From contig JBGVED010000039.1 of assembly GCA_045119835.1 (NCBI GenBank), positions 1-64,000 of the forward strand: DNA of 64,000 nt, in the 5' to 3' direction. Origin of the DNA: CALVUJ01 sp045119835. GTDB taxonomy: Bacteria > Bacillota_I > Bacilli_A > RFN20 > DUOF01. Every line of letters starts with the position of its first letter. Within the stretch, counting starts at the first letter, position 1. A program made the translations under genes and the position numbers. Under the pieces are notes generated by a model. It was not told the origin of the DNA. It searched no databases and saw nothing but the letters and a program-made list of their open reading frames with translations. Positions 50,336-57,775 of the stretch are shown here, one piece after another.

Positions 50336-50701
50336 GTGGGTTTATTTGCTAGAATTTTTGGTAAAAAGAAAAAAACTTGTCCTTGTTGTGAACACAAAGA
50401 GGAAGTTGCATCAGTTGAAGAAACAGTAAAAGAAACTGTTGAAGCTCCTGTTGTTGAAGAAGCAAAAGTAGAAGAAACTGTTGAAGCTCCAGTTGCTGAA
50501 GAAGTAAAAAAAGAAGCACCAGTTAAGAAAACTCCTGCTAAAAAAACTACTGCAGCAGCTAAGAAAACTACAACAGCAAAAAAAACAACAGCAAAAAGTA
50601 CAACAGCAAAAAAGACTGCTAGTACAACAACTAAAAAAGCTGCAACTGGAACAAAGAAAACAGCTACAGCTAAAAAAACAACAACTAAAAAAGAAGCTTA
50701 A
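50336..50701 (+). CDS. Histone H1-like Lys/Ala/Thr-rich protein with CxxC at the N-terminus
   Basis: A 121-residue protein. Residues 1-22 hold a basic patch and C-P-C-C, a possible metal site. About 25-65 is acidic with a repeated V-E-E/E-A-P-V motif, and 65-121 is nearly pure Lys, Ala and Thr (A-K-K-T-T repeats), like the tails of histone H1-like bacterial proteins. It probably binds nucleic acid non-specifically through the basic tail. Translation starts at GTG with AAGGAGG upstream. Low complexity makes homology searching unreliable. It is monocistronic with a strong terminator. Confidence 0.65.
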   Translation: MGLFARIFGKKKKTCPCCEHKEEVASVEETVKETVEAPVVEEAKVEETVEAPVAEEVKKEAPVKKTPAKKTTAAAKKTTTAKKTTAKSTTAKKTASTTTKKAATGTKKTATAKKTTTKKEA

Positions 50702-50729
50702 TTGCTTGTTTTATTTGGTTTGTAAAAAG

Positions 50730-50754
50730 AGATTGTTTGTAACAATCTTTTTTT
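50730..50754 (+). terminator. Intrinsic terminator after the H1-like gene
   Basis: Perfect stem AGATTGTT (50730-50737) / AACAATCT (50741-50748), loop TGT, then T. Confidence 0.85.
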
Positions 50755-50811
50755 GTTTTGTTGTTGATTTTTCTTTTAGATATTGTAAAATATAGGTGTG
50801 GAGTTGGTGTT

Positions 50812-51171
50812 ATGCAAAAAAAATTAACTTTAAGTAGTGATGATATTTTTAATAAGGAATTCTCTTTGCAATACAAAGGGTATGTTCCACAAGAGGTTGA
50901 TGATTTTTTAGATGAAGTTTTAAAAAATTACGAAATAATTGAAGAGATAAAGGATCATTATGAAACACAAAACAAAGCTCTTCAAAAAACAAATAGTATT
51001 TTGAGAGCTAAAATTGATGATTTGGAAACAAAACTTGAAATGGAGAAAAATAAAAATAATTCTATTGAAAAAGTGGATAGTTCTTCAAATCTTGATTTAA
51101 TTAAGAAAATTGCTAAATTAGAAAGTGAATTGTTTCAAGCTAGACAAGAAATAGAAGATTCTAAAAAATAA
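50812..51171 (+). CDS. gpsB: GpsB/DivIVA-family cell-division regulator
   Basis: A 119-residue cytoplasmic coiled-coil protein that links penicillin-binding proteins to division and elongation sites. The N-terminal lipid/PBP-binding motif is clear (L-S-S-D-D-I-F-N-K-E-F ... G-Y-x-x-Q-E-V-D-D-F-L-D), followed by a coiled coil (about 50-85) and a short C-terminal helical region. The size fits GpsB rather than full-length DivIVA. It lies just upstream of rnpB, an arrangement known in Bacillus (gpsB-rnpB). The ATG at 50812 is chosen as the first methionine matching the family start. Confidence 0.88.
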   Translation: MQKKLTLSSDDIFNKEFSLQYKGYVPQEVDDFLDEVLKNYEIIEEIKDHYETQNKALQKTNSILRAKIDDLETKLEMEKNKNNSIEKVDSSSNLDLIKKIAKLESELFQARQEIEDSKK

Positions 51172-51176
51172 AAAAA

Positions 51177-51510
51177 TTCAATTCGGATAATCGCTGCAGT
51201 AATGTAGAGGAAAGTCCATGCTCGCACTTTCTGTGATTGAAAGTAGTGATTGTGCTAGATTAAAAAATAAGTCTAGGTAGTTTGAGCAACTAACGGCGGA
51301 TTTTAAACCTAAGTCGCAAGATATGGTTTAAACCTGAAAGTGCCACAGTGACGTAGTTATTAGGAAACTAATAAGTGGAACGCGGTAAACCCCACAAGCG
51401 AGAAACCCAAATTTGGTAGGGGAACTCTCTTTAGAGAAACGAATTTAAAGAGGGATGCGATAGCATAGATAAATGATTATCATTAACAGAACATGGCTTA
51501 TAGAATTGAA
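51177..51510 (+). ncRNA. rnpB: RNase P RNA, type B
   Basis: Catalytic RNA that matures tRNA 5' ends. Conserved blocks: AATCGCTGCAG near the 5' end, GAGGAAAGTCCATGCTC (P4 5' strand region), GTGCCACAGTGACG, GTGGAACGCGGTAAACCCC, AGCGAGAAACCC, and near the 3' end AACATGGCTTA. TTCAATTC (51177-51184) pairs with GAATTGAA (51503-51510) to form P1, which fixes the ends to within a few bases. The architecture is the Bacillus type. A GAAA-loop terminator follows. Confidence 0.96.
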
Positions 51511-51522
51511 GGCTCATAATTT

Positions 51523-51543
51523 AAGGTCGAAAGACCTTTTTTT
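51523..51543 (+). terminator. Intrinsic terminator of rnpB
   Basis: AAGGTC-GAAA-GACCTT hairpin (51523-51538) followed by T. Confidence 0.85.
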
Positions 51544-51575
51544 GTTAACAAAAAAGATTAGGTTTGGGTTAAATA

Positions 51576-51595
51576 ATTGATAATAGATTATCAAT
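51576..51595 (+). promoter_or_regulatory. 9-2-9 palindrome upstream of the 949-residue surface protein
   Basis: ATTGATAAT-AG-ATTATCAAT lies next to a TATAAT (51605-51610) and 38 bases before the start codon. Its core TGATAAT..ATTATCA resembles the Bacillus Fur 7-1-7 box but with a 2-base centre. A repressor site is plausible. Confidence 0.4.
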
Positions 51596-51632
51596 AGTTT
51601 ATTATATAATTAAGAAGTGTGAGGTGATTGGA

Positions 51633-54482
51633 ATGAGAAAAAATACTTTTGTTAAGGTTTTGGGGTGTTTTTTATTTTCTTTTTTCATGAGCCTTTTTTG
51701 TTCAAATATAAAAATTAATGGTGCTACTTATGATTATTTAAAAGGACGCGTTGTTGAATCATATAAGAAGGTAGATGTAATTTCTTTTAACTATGATTAT
51801 ATTACAATTTTTGATGAAGAAAAAATTTATGATAATGATTTTAGCTTATCTGGAGAAAAGTTTTATAGTGGTAAATCTATAACTTTAGAAGTTGATGAAT
51901 ATAGTTCTTGGTCTCCTTTTGCTAAAGAATCTGATAGAACTAATATTTATAAATATGACTCTCAAACTAAAGATTTTGATTCAAGGATTCATTGTTTTGA
52001 TAATGATAATGGTACTTATAATTTCACAGTAGAAGGAATATACAAGGTGGAATATGTTTTTGAAGGTGAAGTTATCTATGTTAAATATATATGTATTAAT
52101 AAATCTATAAATTATGTTTCTGTAGTAGGTGATTCTAGATATGAGAATACGTCAGCTTATTCTGAATTTTCTTTTAAGTTAGTTTTAAAAGATGCGTATA
52201 ATTTGAAAAATAACAAATATTATTATGCTTTTGGATTAGGTTCAGGTGGTTTGAAGTTTAGAGAATTTTCTGTTTTTAGTGAAGATGAGTTAAAGGCTAG
52301 TAAGTCTGTTAATGAAGTTGCGAGAGACCTTTTAGTTGATATTAAAGATAGCGATGTTACAATTGGCAATTCTAGAAAGTATTTTTATGTTAAGGTGGTT
52401 AATGAGGCAGGTGGCGAAACCATTATTGGTACTAGTGAATCTTTTCTTTTGGCTAGTAAAATTCAAGCAAATGTATATTTACTTGATGATAATGGTGCTT
52501 TTATAAATGATCATGTTTTTTATAAAGCAGGAGATAAAATAAATTTTAAAGTTATTTTTAATACAAATGTCACATTTGAAAATATGCAATTTACTATTAA
52601 TGGATATAAGTTTATTGATGTTAAGGATGTTACTAGCTCAAGTGATGAAGTTAAATTTGAATATTTAGTTGAATCAGTTGAAAATTTTGTAGGTAATTTT
52701 AATCTTAAAAGTAAGTATAGTTCTAATGCAATTGTTAGAAGTAATGGTATAAATGCAGTGTTGGAAGTTATTCCAAATGTTGATTTTGAGGTAGATGTTA
52801 CTAAACCGGGAATTAGTTTTTTTGAAAATGGAGGATTAGCAAAAAAAGAATATCAAGTTCCAATTAGTGTTGATGAATTTAATATTGAATCTTTTTCTTA
52901 TTATGTATCTAAATGTGTTATTGCCCAAGGAAATAAGTGTTTGGATTCTTTTGATGATAGGAATAAAGGTATAATTAATCTAGGCTCTGTTACAAATTAT
53001 ACCGTTAAAATTGATGAGGGGTTAGGTGTTTTTAATAGTGATAATTTGGCCTTGTTTGTTAAGGTTGTTGATAAAGCGGGCAATGTTAGTACATTTGTTA
53101 AAATGGGATATATTGTAGATAATGTTATTGTTCCTAAAGGAGAAGAAAATTATTTGTTTGATTTTGTCGATATTTATCAGGGAGAGACGATTGTTGGGAG
53201 AAAATTGCAAGTATTGTTAGATAGTGATTATATGGCTTCTTCTGTTAGTTATGAATTTGAAAATGGTGATAAAGAATCTTGTTATTATCAAGGTTCAAAC
53301 TTAGGTAATGAAATATATGATTGTTTAAGTATTGAGGATTATGATTTTAATTCGAAGATAAAAGTCACTATATTAGATGAATATGGTAATGTTGAAAGTT
53401 ATTTAACTAATTTTAAATTTAGTACGGTAAATGAGGGAAGTTTTGTAGTTGATGATAAGGTGTTTAATTCGTATAGAGATGAGGAATATGATTTAGAATA
53501 TAATATGTATAACTATATGAAAAATGATGATCAAGGAATTGTTTTTAATAGTGATGTTTTAGATGCTATATATAGACAACTTAATTTTAACAAGATTCCT
53601 AATTTAAGAAACCTAAATATAAACCTTATTTATGTTGATGATGAGAATTTAATTGTATTAGAAGATAATATTGACTCTGTTTTGGTATTGCCTACAGCTA
53701 AAAAGTTAGTTGAACTATTAAAGGGAGTAGAAAAAATAAAATATTGCTCTATTGAGAAGTGTGATATGAATATATATTTGAGGTATGAATATGAAATTAG
53801 TGGTATTTCACAAAGTAGATTGGTTAAGGTTAATTATATTGATAGCACTAATAAGTACATTGTGGATAACTTTAATGTTAATAATAAACTTAATGTTGGT
53901 GAGAAATTTAATGATTTTAATTATAAGTATATTAGTAATTTAAATGTTGAGATAAATGAAAACGATATAGAAATATTTAAGGAAATTTTATTTGAAGATA
54001 AAAATGGAAATGTTAGTGTTGTTGAATACATTGATACTTCTGTGTTAGGAAAATATACAGTTACTGAATCGTTTGTGTATGGTTCTACAGGTAGTTTTCC
54101 ACTTAGTTATGTTGTTGAGGTTGTTGATTCTGTTGCTCCACTTATTAGACTTAAAGGTAAAGATAGAATTGTTGTTAGAATTGGTGAGAAATTTATTGAT
54201 CCATTTGTTAGCGTTAGTGATAATTATGATACGAATTTAACTGTTCAAACTAAAGTTGATCCTGTTTTGGATGTTAATGTTGAAGGAGTATATCTTATTA
54301 GTTATTGGTGTGAAGATTCAAATGGGAATGTTTCAGATGTTGTAACTAGAACTGTAGTTGTCTTAGAGAGGAATACAACAAAGACATATATAATTTGTGG
54401 GGGTATTATATTTGCTACCATTTTAATAGTAGTGATTTCAGTAATTATAGAAGTTAAAAGGCAAAGAAAAATCAGAAAATAA
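51633..54482 (+). CDS. Large membrane-anchored surface protein with Ig-like domains (DUF5011-like)
   Basis: A 949-residue protein. It has a signal peptide (about 1-31), then a long beta-rich extracellular region of several Ig-like modules. One near the C-terminus (about 825-915) reads D-S-V-A-P-L-I-R-L-K-G ... D-P-F-V-S-V-S-D-N-Y-D ... Y-W-C-E-D-S-N-G-N-V-S, the pattern of DUF5011/HYR-type Ig domains. A C-terminal membrane helix (about 922-942) with a basic tail anchors it; no LPxTG. GAGGTG fixes the ATG at 51633 over a GTG three codons upstream. It is monocistronic, possibly controlled by the palindrome upstream. Likely an adhesin or envelope structural protein. Confidence 0.7.
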   Translation: MRKNTFVKVLGCFLFSFFMSLFCSNIKINGATYDYLKGRVVESYKKVDVISFNYDYITIFDEEKIYDNDFSLSGEKFYSGKSITLEVDEYSSWSPFAKESDRTNIYKYDSQTKDFDSRIHCFDNDNGTYNFTVEGIYKVEYVFEGEVIYVKYICINKSINYVSVVGDSRYENTSAYSEFSFKLVLKDAYNLKNNKYYYAFGLGSGGLKFREFSVFSEDELKASKSVNEVARDLLVDIKDSDVTIGNSRKYFYVKVVNEAGGETIIGTSESFLLASKIQANVYLLDDNGAFINDHVFYKAGDKINFKVIFNTNVTFENMQFTINGYKFIDVKDVTSSSDEVKFEYLVESVENFVGNFNLKSKYSSNAIVRSNGINAVLEVIPNVDFEVDVTKPGISFFENGGLAKKEYQVPISVDEFNIESFSYYVSKCVIAQGNKCLDSFDDRNKGIINLGSVTNYTVKIDEGLGVFNSDNLALFVKVVDKAGNVSTFVKMGYIVDNVIVPKGEENYLFDFVDIYQGETIVGRKLQVLLDSDYMASSVSYEFENGDKESCYYQGSNLGNEIYDCLSIEDYDFNSKIKVTILDEYGNVESYLTNFKFSTVNEGSFVVDDKVFNSYRDEEYDLEYNMYNYMKNDDQGIVFNSDVLDAIYRQLNFNKIPNLRNLNINLIYVDDENLIVLEDNIDSVLVLPTAKKLVELLKGVEKIKYCSIEKCDMNIYLRYEYEISGISQSRLVKVNYIDSTNKYIVDNFNVNNKLNVGEKFNDFNYKYISNLNVEINENDIEIFKEILFEDKNGNVSVVEYIDTSVLGKYTVTESFVYGSTGSFPLSYVVEVVDSVAPLIRLKGKDRIVVRIGEKFIDPFVSVSDNYDTNLTVQTKVDPVLDVNVEGVYLISYWCEDSNGNVSDVVTRTVVVLERNTTKTYIICGGIIFATILIVVISVIIEVKRQRKIRK

Positions 54483-54510
54483 AAGTACTTTATAAAAATT
54501 TTTGTTTAAT

Positions 54511-54554
54511 AACAGGCGCTTAATACTAATCAATTAGTGGAGTACCTGTTTTTT
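54511..54554 (+). terminator. Intrinsic terminator after the 949-residue surface protein
   Basis: AACAGG (54511-54516) / CCTGTT (54545-54550) with an inner CTAAT/ATTAG stem, then a T-run. The remaining sequence to 54668 is AT-rich with no gene. Confidence 0.65.
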
Positions 54555-54668
54555 GTTGCTATATATTTTATTGTTTTTATTTAAAACGTTAGTTTTTAAA
54601 TATTTTTCCTTTAATATTTTTTTTATTAAAGCTATAATAAAAAATAGATATACATAAGGAGAGATTTT

Positions 54669-55262
54669 ATGAAGAAAAAAATGAATTTACCTAATAAGAT
54701 TACATTACTTAGGATGATTATTGTTTTGATTATTATTGTTTTAGCATTGCTTCCAGAAGGAAAAACTTTTGGCTTTTGGGAGTTGTCATATGATTATAGA
54801 ATGGTTGCAATCTTAGTTTTATTTGCATTAGGTTCTTATTCAGATCACTTGGATGGTCATTTAGCTAGAAAAAATAATTTGGTTACTACTTTTGGAAAGT
54901 TTATGGATCCAATCGCAGACAAACTTTTAGTCAATTCTTTGTTTATTATTTTAACGGGGATGGGGAGAATACATTGGCTAGTTACTGTAATAATGGTTAG
55001 TAGAGATATTATAGTAGATGTTATAAGACTTATTATGGTTGAAAGGGGAACTGTTATAGCTGCTTCAATTTGGGGTAAATTAAAAACAGTGGCTCAAATG
55101 ATTGCTTTAATTTGTGTTTTAGCATTACCTGCTCCAGATGGACATTGGTTAAGTATTTGTTGTGATGTTTTAACATATATCGCTGCATTTATTTCTTTAA
55201 TGTCAGGTTTTGATTATTTTTGGAAAAATAGAAAAGTATTATTAGAAGATGCTTTTAACTAA
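54669..55262 (+). CDS. pgsA: CDP-diacylglycerol-glycerol-3-phosphate 3-phosphatidyltransferase
   Basis: Makes phosphatidylglycerol phosphate, the first committed step to phosphatidylglycerol, in the membrane. The 197-residue protein with about five membrane segments carries the CDP-alcohol phosphotransferase motif D-G-x2-A-R-x8-G-x3-D-x3-D, at residues 62-84. GGAGAG precedes the ATG. pgsA upstream of recA is the usual Bacilli order, although cinA, commonly between them, is absent here. Confidence 0.95.
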   Translation: MKKKMNLPNKITLLRMIIVLIIIVLALLPEGKTFGFWELSYDYRMVAILVLFALGSYSDHLDGHLARKNNLVTTFGKFMDPIADKLLVNSLFIILTGMGRIHWLVTVIMVSRDIIVDVIRLIMVERGTVIAASIWGKLKTVAQMIALICVLALPAPDGHWLSICCDVLTYIAAFISLMSGFDYFWKNRKVLLEDAFN

Positions 55263-55305
55263 ATTTGAATTAATCACCGTATAGATATTATTAGGAGGGT
55301 GTTTT

Positions 55306-56307
55306 ATGGAAAAGGAAAATGTAAAAAAAGAAGAAGCGTTAGAAGAGGCTTTGAAATTAATTAAAAAGCAATATGGACAAGGTGCTATTATGAAATTGGG
55401 GGATAGGATATCTGTTAAGGTGGATGCAATATCCTCTGGTTCGTTATTGCTAGATGCAGCTTTAGGGATAGGTGGATATCCAAAGGGAAGAGTAATAGAA
55501 ATCTATGGCCCAGAATCTAGTGGTAAAACTACAGTAGCATTACATGCAATTGCTAGTGCTCAAAAAAAAGGTGGACGAGCAGCTTTTATTGATGCAGAGC
55601 ACGCTATTGATCCAGAGTATGCAAAAAGACTAGGAGTAAATGTTGATGAACTTATTTTGTCACAACCTGATTCTGGTGAGCAAGCTATGGAAATTGTGGA
55701 AATTTTGATTAAATCTCAATCTGTTGATTTGGTGGTAGTGGATTCTGTTGCTGCATTAGTACCACAAGCTGAATTAGATGGGGAAATGTCAGACGCTCAA
55801 GTTGGAGCACAAGCTAGACTTATGTCTAAAGCGTTAAGAAAAATTACTGGTCTTTTAAATAAGAGTGAGTGTTCTATTATTTTTATAAATCAATTACGTG
55901 AGAAAGTAGGAATTATGTTTGGTAATCCAGAAACTACTCCTGGAGGAAGAGCTCTTAAGTTTTATTCTACAATTAGGTTAGATGTGCGTAAAAGCGAAGC
56001 TATTAAAAATGGTTCTGATATAATTGGAAATGTTGTAAATATTAAGGTTGTTAAAAATAAAGTTGCTGCTCCATTTAAAACAGCTAGTGTGGATTTAATA
56101 TATGGACTTGGTATTAATAAAGAGGGAGAAATACTCGATTTAGCGGTGGCTAATGAAATTGTTAAAAAGAGTGGAGCTTGGTATGATTATAATGGAGAGA
56201 GAGTCGCTCAAGGTAGGGAGTCTGCTAAAAAGTATTTAAGTGAGCATCAAGATATACTAAGTGAAATTGAAAATAAAGTTAAGGAAAAATTAGGGCTAAG
56301 CAATTAG
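55306..56307 (+). CDS. recA: Recombinase RecA
   Basis: DNA strand-exchange protein and co-protease for LexA cleavage. The 333-residue product has Walker A G-P-E-S-S-G-K-T at 68-75, the conserved F-I-D-A-E-H-A, the L1/L2 DNA-binding loops (G-D-S/E-M-S-D region; I-N-Q-L-R-E-K-V-G) and the T-P-G-G-R-A-L-K-F segment. The C-terminal acidic tail is short. AGGAGG precedes the ATG. No LexA-type operator was recognised immediately upstream. Confidence 0.98.
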   Translation: MEKENVKKEEALEEALKLIKKQYGQGAIMKLGDRISVKVDAISSGSLLLDAALGIGGYPKGRVIEIYGPESSGKTTVALHAIASAQKKGGRAAFIDAEHAIDPEYAKRLGVNVDELILSQPDSGEQAMEIVEILIKSQSVDLVVVDSVAALVPQAELDGEMSDAQVGAQARLMSKALRKITGLLNKSECSIIFINQLREKVGIMFGNPETTPGGRALKFYSTIRLDVRKSEAIKNGSDIIGNVVNIKVVKNKVAAPFKTASVDLIYGLGINKEGEILDLAVANEIVKKSGAWYDYNGERVAQGRESAKKYLSEHQDILSEIENKVKEKLGLSN

Positions 56308-56330
56308 CCTTTTTGCGTTTTTAGGTGGTG

Positions 56331-56672
56331 ATGTTTTTGAAGTGTATTATTCAATGTTTTAGACCGTTAAGAAATAAATTAGAAATTATAACGTTAAAAG
56401 ATGGGAAAATTTATTTTGATGATGGGAGATATGAAAAAATTATTTTAGATGATGAGGAAGAAGTGGAAAACTTTTATTCTAGTTTGTTTAAACTTATGTT
56501 TTCATGGAAGCAAGAATATATTGGTGAGAAGGTTTTTGATGGCGAAAGATATCTTATTGAAGTAGATATAAATCATAAAAGAAAAAAATTTAAAATTCAA
56601 AATAAATATCCTGACAATTGGGAGGAATTTTTAAATATTAAAGAAAATATATTGGATTTTTGTAAGGAGTAG
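56331..56672 (+). CDS. Hypothetical protein, first of a tandem paralogous pair
   Basis: Not recognised. The 113-residue product shares with the next gene a C-terminal block around M-F-S-W-K-x-E-Y-x-G, D-G-E-R-Y and V-D-I-N-H-K. It also shares an N-terminal beta-like section (D-G-K-I-Y-F-D-D-G), so the pair arose by duplication. No signal peptide. Several starts (GTG, GTG, ATG) crowd the ribosome binding site AGGTGG; ATG at 56331 is chosen but a nearby TTG is possible. It lies 23 bases after recA and is likely cotranscribed with it. Confidence 0.6.
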   Translation: MFLKCIIQCFRPLRNKLEIITLKDGKIYFDDGRYEKIILDDEEEVENFYSSLFKLMFSWKQEYIGEKVFDGERYLIEVDINHKRKKFKIQNKYPDNWEEFLNIKENILDFCKE

Positions 56673-56677
56673 GTAGT

Positions 56678-57022
56678 GTGGAGATTTTTATTAATAAAGT
56701 AAAAGATTTTTCTAAGAAAGAACAAACAATAGTTATAAGGAATAGCGGTATATCTTTAATAGATGGTAAATCTTGTTATGAGAAGGTTTTAAGTAAGGAT
56801 ATTGATTTTATTGTGGATGTTGAAGATAAATTAGCTAAAATTATGTTTTCGTGGAAAGATGAATATGTTGGTTCAAGATCTATTGATGGTGAGAGATATC
56901 ATATTGTTGTAGATATAAATCATAAAAAGAAAAAATATAAAATTCAGAATAAATATCCTAATAATTGGGAAGAATTTTTGAAACTTCAAGAATTGATTAT
57001 GGAAGGTGAAAATTATGATTAA
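56678..57022 (+). CDS. Hypothetical protein, second of the tandem paralogous pair
   Basis: Not recognised. The 114-residue product has a GTG start, 5 bases after the upstream stop. It shares most of its last 55 residues with the preceding protein (F-S-W-K-D-E-Y-V-G, D-G-E-R-Y-H-I, I-Q-N-K-Y-P-N-N-W-E-E-F-L), whereas the first 45 are diverged. It is soluble and basic. It overlaps the following gene by 8 bases, so the three genes form one coupled unit between recA and rny. Confidence 0.6.
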   Translation: MEIFINKVKDFSKKEQTIVIRNSGISLIDGKSCYEKVLSKDIDFIVDVEDKLAKIMFSWKDEYVGSRSIDGERYHIVVDINHKKKKYKIQNKYPNNWEEFLKLQELIMEGENYD

Positions 57023-57641
57023 AGATATTGTTGAAAGTAGAATAAAAAATGAATATCCAAATATAATAAATGAAATAGATGGTTATATGGGATATAGGTA
57101 TAGTAGTGTTATACAGGAAACATCAAAGAAAATTAATTTTATAATTTCTAATGAGTATTTTGATGAAGTAAATAATGAAAAAATATTTTTAGGAAAAGAG
57201 CCTATTTGTGTAAAAAATAAAGATAATATTGATATAGTTGTTCCATTTTCTTGTTTTTGTGAATCAAATGGTAATGTTGTTTTTGTGCATCTTTTGTTAC
57301 ATGCTTTATTAGAAGATAAAATTAATAATAGTGAAATTTTTAATGAAACGGTTGTTGATTATATGTCGCAAGAAATTTCTAGAATATTAGAAGAAAAAGG
57401 TATCAATGTAACGGTTTGTGATGAACCAAGTTATTCATCTAGCAGTTTTTATTCTTTGATGTTTAGCGAAATAGAGAATTTTTATGAAATTAATAAGAAT
57501 AATTTTATTGATAATTTTATGGGCAAGGATATTGAGTTTAAAGGTGAAATCGACGATATCATTTATGCGATTGAATCAAAAGCTAAAAATATTTTGTTGG
57601 AGAGAAATATAAAAGAACGAGATAATATTCAAAGAAGATAG
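57015..57641 (+). CDS. Hypothetical protein with an H-x3-H segment
   Basis: Not recognised. A 208-residue soluble protein. A hydrophobic segment containing V-H-L-L-L-H-A-L-L-E-D could suggest a metal site, but it is not the H-E-x-x-H of known peptidases. The C-terminal half is acidic and helical. GGAAGGTG supports ATG at 57015 rather than a GTG three codons earlier. It overlaps the preceding paralogue by 8 bases and its stop codon lies inside a terminator, ending the recA-side unit. Confidence 0.55.
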   Translation: MIKDIVESRIKNEYPNIINEIDGYMGYRYSSVIQETSKKINFIISNEYFDEVNNEKIFLGKEPICVKNKDNIDIVVPFSCFCESNGNVVFVHLLLHALLEDKINNSEIFNETVVDYMSQEISRILEEKGINVTVCDEPSYSSSSFYSLMFSEIENFYEINKNNFIDNFMGKDIEFKGEIDDIIYAIESKAKNILLERNIKERDNIQRR

Positions 57642-57670
57642 GTATGTATTTAAACATATCTATTTTTTTT
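57638..57670 (+). terminator. Intrinsic terminator before rny
   Basis: ATAGGTATGT (57638-57647) / ACATATCTAT (57654-57663, one G-U), then a T-run; it includes the stop codon of the upstream gene. Confidence 0.7.
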
Positions 57671-57690
57671 AAAATAAAATGTGAGGTATA

Positions 57691-57720
57691 TTGTTAAAGT
57701 GGGGAAAAATATATTAAAAT
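57691..57720 (+). promoter_or_regulatory. Promoter of rny-ymdB
   Basis: TTGTTA (57691-57696), 18-base spacer, TAAAAT (57715-57720), giving a leader of about 50 bases before rny. Confidence 0.5.
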
Positions 57721-57775
57721 AAAAGAGTATAGGAATATACGTTTATAAATCACTAAATGAATGGGGGAAAAATAA

